From Eudromia elegans (lineage: Eukaryota; Chordata; Aves; Tinamiformes; Tinamidae), in NCBI GenBank assembly GCA_003342815.1, contig PTEX01000049.1:2262868-2326867 (forward strand): a stretch of 64,000 nt of DNA, in the 5' to 3' direction. This document shows, piece by piece, positions 28,401 through 37,400 of this stretch. Position 1 is the stretch's first letter. Every line of letters starts with the position of its first letter. The notes beneath the pieces were generated by a model, which worked only from the letters and a program-made list of their open reading frames with translations, did no database searches and was not told where the DNA came from. Made by a program: the position numbers and the translations under genes.

Positions 28401-31400
28401 CGTTCTGTGGAGATACTAGCAAGGATGCACACAAGACCTGCTGGAGACAAGCATTTTGCAAATCTTTTATACACAGGTAAGGATAGCACTTCTGAAAATG
28501 TGTAGTTCCAGGCCTCCAGATTGCTGTGGGTGAAGAGCGGTATCTGGCTTTAAATACAGGTACCAAAAAAAGCTTATGTGAATAAGCAAAGTGAGGATAA
28601 TCAATGATGTGAAAGATGCACAAAGAAATAAGCTAGATTTTTTTGGTTGGTTACACAAAGTCCACTGTATTTTGGTCTATCAGTGTAAAATGGCTTACAG
28701 TAGATTATATTCTCTTCTGGGCTGATTGTGCAGCTAGAAAGATGTAGCTTTAAAATATATTAATCTGGTTCTACAATTCTTAATTTTGAAAGGCTTAGGC
28801 TTTACTTATGACAAGAATCCATCAGTGCAGCACCTTCTAGCCAGAGAAGAGCCAAATAAGCTTCAAGTAAATCCAAAATTAAGACAGATGGTGTGCTGCC
28901 TTGTGGTCAGTCACTCTAATTCAATAGGGCTCTGTACAGATCTCTATGCCAGTGTATTTTCTTAGAGGTCATAGCTTTTGTACATCTTTTTTTTTTTTTT
29001 TTTTAAGCTAGAGACTAAAATATTGAAATCAATGTGCAGTTTGTTCATTAGGCTGCAGTTCAGCCAAGCATTTTAGCCTGTGTGAATGATCGACGGGCAA
29101 AATGTGACCTTGTGTTTAAACACAATTGCAAATGTTTTGATGACTCAGGACCCAACTTCTGGGTTAATAAATTGAATTTTTGATTCAGTGGATTTATTTA
29201 TGTATTTTTATTATTACTCTGGTAAATGGAGCCATGGCCAGTGACACTTGCAAATGCAGAGCAAAATGCAGTGCTGCACACAGCAGCTGTACAGCAGCCT
29301 CAGGCCAGCTCCTGTGTGTGCCATTTTCTCTCGCTGCAGCACTTGTTAAAACTTTTTGGTGCTGTGTTGAGGGAGAGCTGCATATTTCTCTTAACCAACC
29401 CTAAATTGAATCTTAAAGGTTTTTAATTGAATCCATTTTCATGTTTTCACATAATTATGCAATCATAATCTTGAAAAGCACATGGCATGTGATCATTTTC
29501 TGCCTAATAAGAAACATAAATGTTGTTTTCAGGGGGGTTGTGCCTATGTGTGTTGTTTTAATGTGGAACATTGCAGCTTTAAATCTTTATTTTATGTAGT
29601 GACATGAACCCACATTTAGGGCCCCCCCCCAAATATTTATGTTTTATAAAAATTCCGAGCTTGATGTCGTGCAAATTTTCTTTAATGTTTTATATCATTT
29701 GGGGTGTTGTTTATATAAGTGCCATGTTGTAATTCTCTCCTATTTCTTCCCCCGCGCGTGTCCCTCTACAGGCTAAGCACTTCCGTCTGTATACACAGGA
29801 GGTGTTGGAACTGGGTCACAATGTCTCCTTTCTTCTCCTGCTCCCCGCCTCAGACGACGTCTGCACTGCCCCAGGACAGAATAATCCTTACACCCCACAC
29901 TCAGGATTTCTTAACCTCCCTCTTCAGATGTTTGAACTCGGTATAGTAGCTTGCTTCACCTAGAAATATTAGCCCAGTCTCCTTATAATAAAATCACAAA
30001 GTTGTATCTGTTTTCCCCCTTGTCCCAGTGGAGAGTCAATAAATCACATGATGGCTTTGGCAACAACACTACCTATAGCTGTGTACAAGTTATAGAGGGA
30101 GCAGAGCAGTTAAAGCGTATACTGTAGCAATCGTTGTTGAAATGCAAAGCATAGAGAAAAGCCCACAGTTACCCACTATGTGTCTAAGTTTATTTGGAAG
30201 ATGATGCTCTTTAGAAAACAAAATTTATGCACAAGTTAAAAAGGCTAGAGCTGTGAAAGAAGATTTAAACATTCCTTTAAATTGTCAGAAGAATAATTAG
30301 TACTTTTGGAGAGGAGAATTTTTGCAGTCCCTGATTACATATAGTTGGGCACCCTCACAACTTTGTGAAAGGATTGAGTGTTGTTCCCTGCATCCAAGTT
30401 TTCTCTTTCAATTCCTGAAAAAAAATCAGGAGACTCAATCCTATTTTTGTGATGCAGGAGAAGTCTCTTATGGTGAGGAAGGCTCACACTGGACTGAGAC
30501 TTCAATGCCCTTCTTTGGGGAGCACATCCTGAGCTGGAGCAGATTCAGCTCTCCTGTTCCATTGCATTACTGCCTAGATAGGAATTCCCAAGATGAGGAT
30601 TTCCCATGATTTTATTATTGCAAAGTGTTATTAGAGTCAGTGATGCAGGAGAACGATGCCTCATGGTAAGAGAAGGTCTCACTAAGGCTGTGGTTCTGCA
30701 GTCACAACAGATCTGTGATCTGCCAGCACAAATTTGATTAGGATCAGGTGGAAACATGCAGTTGTATTCATGTCACATCAGCCAGAGCACCAAGAGTGGT
30801 ACCTATGACAGCTTCAGGTGTTCATGCCAGTAGCAGGAGAACAGATGACAGTTGAGGGAGCAGAAGTTGAGAGGGGTACAGACAATGCCTGAGCTGGTGT
30901 GTAGTCTGCCAGGGTAAAATTACCCCTTCAAAAGACAACTAATGTAACTGAACATTAGTTCGTTGCTTTGGATCACAACCAGATTTACTGTCTTCTTGTT
31001 CTGTAACCTCAACGTCTACAGTTAGATTTTGTATATTAAGCATGTTATTTCTGCCTGGGAAAGGTGACTCTTGCATTCACTGTCCAAATTAATGGATCCT
31101 GTCATCTCTGGTGAGGGTTATCTCTGCAGTAGAGGTCTTGCAGACTATTTCTCTGTCACTGTGTAGCACACACGCCCTGGGCAGGAGTCACTGTTTTCTC
31201 TGGGACACAATCTGCATTGAGCTGATAAAACAGTAGGGACTACAGAGGCTGATGTGGTACAGGTAGTCACATTCAACCGGGTAGTCTCTAAATAGCATCC
31301 TGGGCCAGACCTCTCTGTTTAGCAGGGTTGCTGCAGTTCATGGAAGAAAAAAAACAGTAAGGAAGTCTGAGTTTCAAGTTTTGATTTTTTTTTTTTAGGT

Positions 31401-34400
31401 AAGCAGTCATCTGGCCAAATGCAGATGACATTTTCTATATGACTTATTATATATGTATCCCTGATGTTCTATAAAATAGTTTGTGATTCACATCTCAAAT
31501 ATTAGAAGCTTCCATTCCCCATTAGCTCGTGGCTACCAACTATATAATTGCATAACCACAAAAGACTATGTTGAAGTAACATTTGTTAAAGTAACATTAA
31601 AGGGTCTGACTTAAAACCACAAAGGCTAGAAACTTCAGCACTGAAGCTGAAACCGCGGCTGTAATTCACTCAAGAGTCCACCACATATGGCATATATACT
31701 GTAAGACCACACACTATTCAGACTAGATCCCTACAACATCTAGGCATCATTGGGAAGCCAGAAGGTAGAATTATTTCTTTCACTCTTTTTTTTTTTGTGG
31801 GATTTCTGTGCTCAGATTTGGCCTTTATTGTAATGCTAATAATGCTTCTATGATTGCATTTCTTACTTTTAGTATTTTATTTATTATTTATTATGTTATT
31901 ATTTATTTGCAAAGGATAAGCAGATAAGATATGCATTTTTACTTATTTTCTAAGACTTATGATAAGAACAATTTATGCAATTTACACCTGAAAGACCCAA
32001 AAAAAAATCAAGCCACAAGCCAGGAGCATTGAGGCAGCTGCTGTTCACTCCTGTAATGAGTGTGGGCTCTATACTTGGATTTTTTGGAGCGCCAGTGAAT
32101 GAGGGAGTATTTCTGAAAACCTGTTCTCGCTCAGCAGGTTTTGGTGTGTCTGTACTTCAGTTTTCAGGGATAATTGGCAAGCTTTGCATGAGCGGGTCCA
32201 GGCTCTGGAGGAATACAGCTCGGAGAGGTGAGCTAAGGCAGCGTTGTGAAGCTCCTGACGTCAGACAGCCTCTGCTGTCTGCACTAGCCCTTCTGAGGGT
32301 GGCTCAGGTAGCTCTGTGCTCTCCTGAAGTCAAATTAAATGAGACAAAAGGTCAGTTGTGACTTCCCTGTCACAAAATTGTAATTGTATCACCCAAATTG
32401 TGACATCCCAGGACTGCTTTTACTGGTGAGTCACTTACATTTGAGTTACTTATTTGAAGTTAGTCTGGCCCAAGACAAAGTTATTACCCTCCAAAATGAT
32501 ACTTGCTTTCTGAAACACTCAATTAAAATGAAAGATGGGTTCCATTTTACAGTCATATCACTACTTGCCTGATAAAAGAAATTACCCCTTCCTGAAAACC
32601 TTTTCTCTTTTATATTCTCTATATTCTGTCACTGTTACAAGAACCCTGCTATTGCATAATGAGCTATAAAAGCCTTAAAATCAGCCTTTCTGATTAAAGC
32701 TATCAAAGGCAAGGCAGTCTCTGGAGTTGCATACTAAGAACCTGATTATCCCTTCACTTAGATATAAACTAGGAATGATTTGTTTGAAATCAGGGAAGTT
32801 AAAGAGTAAACTAGTATAAATGAGGGAAGAATTAGAGGCTGTATTATTTATTTCTAGCTTAAAGTAACCCATCTAAAGTGCTAGTAATTATATTGAATAA
32901 AATTTGTGTTCTGAAAGCTAAGGATTTCGGATTTCATGACCAGAATATAATAGTTTTTCTTCTGCATTTGGTCTTTTCACAGTTCATTTTTGCTGTTACA
33001 AGGAAAAATTTATAAGCCTGTATTGCCGCCTTTCTGCTGTCATAGAGCTGGACTCTCTGAAAACCCAGCAGTCCCTAAGGGAAGCAATTTCAGACAGTGA
33101 AGTCGCTGCAGCCAAACAAAGACACCAGCAAGTTACAGACTACATACAGGTAACAGTCTGTTTCTGACTACGCCAAGGAGATTTTAAGGTGGCTTTCTTA
33201 AAAATTGCATAGGGCTGTAATTTGAAATCTAATTGGAGAATTATTCACAGACATCATAAAAAGAGCAGTTGTATGAAAAGTGCAATTCTGTTTTTATGAA
33301 ACTCAGACCCAGAACATGATTTCCTTAGTTGTTGCTTTTATACAAGGATTTTTATGAGTAAAATCAAATGACAGTTATACTAGACTGTTATAAAGAAATG
33401 TGTCAGTTTGCTTGTAAAACTTACTCCCATCTACGTGAAGGAAGCTAACACCATGCTTGGCCATTCGTTTGGGTAATGCCTTTTCTCCATATTTGTGGAT
33501 CTTTGCCCTGATAATATGCCAATTAGGAAAAAAAATAAAATGAAAATTCAGACTAGGTCATGGAGGCAATCTCCATCTAAACTATCACAGTGAACAAAGC
33601 AGATTTGTGTTCAAGGTAACAGGCTGGCTCTGAACTGGTGGTTCTGCCCAGCACCAAGAAGAAATTTTGCTTCATTCCCCTGATGTGATAGGATTGCAGA
33701 TGTTACCACACTTGTCTAATTTGCTTTTGCTCACACTAATCTCCCAGTCCTGTTTCCAGACCAAGACTTCACCTACTCAACTTGGCAGTCTTTAAACTAC
33801 GCCCCATGAGCAGTGTAACAAGGCCTGTACTTTTGCAAAACATTTTGGTGATTGATGATTTATGGATAAAACCAATGACCTTAGCATAGTGTATTGATGG
33901 AAATGGTTGACCTGCCTTTCTACAAGTGAGGTGCAGATTAATTTACAGCTCTACTTTGTTAATACTGAAGCAACCTTCTCTTGAAATAGGAGTCAAAACA
34001 GCCATGTATCCCATTAGTGGCTTTCGTTATCCTCCGTACTTATGAGTCGCATGATAATATTTCTGTTTGAAACTTCAGAGGACCAGAGGGAAATGCTCCA
34101 CTGTGCTTCCACATTAAAACCATCTTCTCCCTCCGCATCTTCCCACTGTCACACCCAGAAAGGCTAGTTGTTCCCAGTGTATAGGAGCATTTAGGATAGC
34201 ATCACCCTTCACATTTAAAAAAAAATGCATTTTACTAATACACATACACTACATAGATACGTCTGTGTTCCTCTTCTCCGATGTGTTCAAGTCACCTATA
34301 TATGCTCAGAAAATATATGAGAGTATTTTAAACTTCAGTGTTTTGTGCTGAATTATTGTGACAGTGTATTAGCCTTGTCAGGTTTCCTCTCAAATGAAAA

Positions 34401-37400
34401 CCAGCTGTATTCTACCTATTGGCAAAAATATCTCAGCCCACCACATACCGCAATCTTCAGTGGTGACCGCAAAACCACAAGAGCATTTGTGTGATCCTAG
34501 ATCTAAGACAGTGTTGAAGTCACTACACAAACCAAACATTGTAAAGAGTAAAGGAGCCTGTATAAATGCAGCTCTGAAAAGGAGTCAGAGGGCAACTGAA
34601 AAGTAAAGATTTTTAAAAAATAATAATAAAAAAGAACAGTGGATAAGGTGCTCAGCATCTTTACCAGAATGTCAGAGAGCAAGACAAGAAATCTACAGAC
34701 ACTGAGGGTAAAATTGCCATTAAGCTGTAATTTATATAGCATAATGCTTCAGACGTTCCTAAATTGTGTAAGAACCACAGCTCATTAGAAGTGACTGGCC
34801 CTTTATCCCAGGAGACGCTGTAGAATGACACTGGGGAGAAAAGCAATAGGATTTGCATTTTAATAAACTGCATGCAGTGGTGTGGGGTTGGGGGAGGATT
34901 ACAGTAAGGAAATACAAAGTCTGCAAAATCAGATCAGTGGGAAGCTTGCTAACTGGTCAACCCAGCGCATTTTCTTCATGGGGGTACACTGAAGTCTGGA
35001 AATGAATTAGGATTAAAAACGAATCCCTGAACTCTTTACTGTTCTAATTGGTGTAGATTCTTAGCCCAAATTAACTAGAAAAGCAAGGCGCGTGCTGACC
35101 TCTCTGGAGACTGTATTTCACCTTTACATAAATACGGCCTTACTAGGTCAAACTAGAGATTCATCTAGCCAGCTCTACTACATCCAGCGCGGCCCAGCAA
35201 GAATTACCTGTGCTGTTTTTGACATCTACAGTATCCTTTGGCTCTAAGTTCCACAGCTGGATTATGCATGTGGTATCTAAAAAAATCTCCAGACAAGAGG
35301 ATGTCCCAGTGAACTAGTCTGATAATGTATCAACATAGAGTCCCTCTTCATTAATCCTTCTGCTCTATCCTCGTTTGATAACACTCGTTGCACAAAGTTC
35401 TGCTCATTTTTGCCTGTCCTCTTACTTGCCCTTCTTCCCCTTGACATTCTTGCAGAATATGGCTAGTGTAGCTGAGAAACTTTCTCTTAAACACTGCAAT
35501 ATTGATGTGAAAGCCCAGTCATATTTTAAATGCAGTAGCTTCTTCAGGAAGCGAATCACAAGAGAAGCTCTTGAAAGGAGACTGCAACAGATGGATGTTG
35601 TGCTCGCTGCTACTGCCCATTCACTGGTTGCGGCAATTAATAGAATTAATATATTTTTGCCATCTTTTTTTCCTCCTAAGCAAATTGATGAGATCTGGCG
35701 GGAGATGAGGTGGATCACAGAAGCACTGCAGTATGCAAGATACAAGCAGCCAGCCCCTGGCCTACCCATTAAGAAGCTTGTTGATCTCTCAGAAGAACAG
35801 ACTCAGAAGAAAATCAGTTCCACATCTTCACATCTAGATTGTCTTCCTTCACCTCCCCCCTCACCTGAGACAAGAAGCCAGAGGAGAAAAGCTGTGAGTG
35901 GTAAGAGAGTTTTTGTTTATCAAGGAGAATCTTTGAACTTTCTTTTAATTAAAACAGTTCTTGAATTCCATTTTATAAAAGGATTGGGGTTTTTTTTCCC
36001 ATGTCTGACAGGATATTTTAGCAATCATTGACTACTTTAATAATTAGCTACACTGTCTTTGAGAACCTGAGAACCCTCTACAATCCTTACAATCATTTTT
36101 TGCTTTCCACTACTCAAAGTACTCGCGTATCATCAACCAACTTTATTGTCTTGCTATTCCAGATTGTTTAATGAATAGGTTGGATAAGACAGGTCCTACC
36201 ACTAATTCTTCCTTGACCTCCAGAATTAGCAAAATCCATCCATGGTGAAAGCTGACTATTAGTCCATTTGTTTTCTGCACCAATGGTCTGTTATTAATCT
36301 GAGGAAAGAGCTTTCCTTTTATCTCAATTACAGCTTCATTTCCTAAGAATGTTTTGTGAAGAATCTGGTCAAAAGCTCTTCAGAAATCCAAATGTGCTTA
36401 TGTATTACATTGTCCACACATGTTCAAAGAGTTTTACTAGACTGGTGGTGAGTTACTGAACAAAAGCTATTGGCCCTTTCTTATTGCGCTTACATCTTTT
36501 CATTAGCAGTTTCTAACATTTTGCCCCAGATGAGAGTCCTTCTTCTCCACAGTCACCATCTCTCACTTCTGTTCCTCTAGTGTTACAGACATTTTCTTTC
36601 CATTCCTTAGCCATTCCTCTACTTTGAAGCAACTCTTTCTCATACTTCTGTCTTTGTTTTCATGGAAGATTTGTTAGTGTTGATAGTCCAGTTTGATTTA
36701 ACAGACTGTTTCCCATGTTTCAGAGTCCTTATTGGTTTAGGAATACGCTTTAAAAGACAGAATTACCGAAATAAGTATATCCTTTCCGTTTGCCATTATT
36801 GCTTCTCTGAACAGCTGCAAAATTAAAGTGATGAAAGAGATCAATCACATCAAATAAAGGGGAAGTCAATGAAACAGTAACAGCTACTTGCTAACTGAGT
36901 AAGGAATTCAGAGAAATATGTAAACCATCATTTTGCTGGGCTATCTTTAAGCATTAAGTAGATGAAATTATAAAAACAAAAGCAGTAGATACTACATTAA
37001 ACAACTCTCATAACCTTTTTGGTAATGATTATTTATTTTTCAAAGTGACATTTTTTTACAGTTAAGAATAACACATAAATCTACCCTGAGTAGATTAGAT
37101 TAGATTAGATAATAAGAAACCCAAAGTCTGTGGTGTCACATGCTTTTATTTGCTCCTCTGCACAGTGGTATTCTTTCTCAGCACCCTTCCCTGAGCTAAA
37201 TTTCTGCCTGTGTTACATACCATGAATGCAAAATAATCCTCTGTGCCTCAGCACTAGCACCACGTAACCTAGGGCATTATCTTGCCCTGCATGGGCTTGA
37301 TTCATTATTGCCCATTATCATTATATATGATAATTTACACTAGGTCAAAGTGAATAGTTGGTACTACATAAAATGTACTGACTTTTTCTTTTTTTTTCTT

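Larger units (their letters stand above)
33150..35680 (+). other. ANKFN1: ANKFN1 intron (ends at 35455 if the upstream acceptor is used)
   Basis: Intron of 2531 bp to the downstream acceptor or 2306 bp to the upstream one; phase 0 either way. It includes a probable old CR1/L3-type LINE fragment at about 35125-35290. Confidence 0.75.

Noticed and set aside
31975..32361. 128-codon intronic open frame
   Set aside because: Out of phase with the ANKFN1 exons and not protein-like.
35893..35898. GTGAGT as the donor of exon 35681
   Set aside because: It would end the exon in phase 2, whereas the next exon needs phase 1; GTAAGA at 35901 fits.
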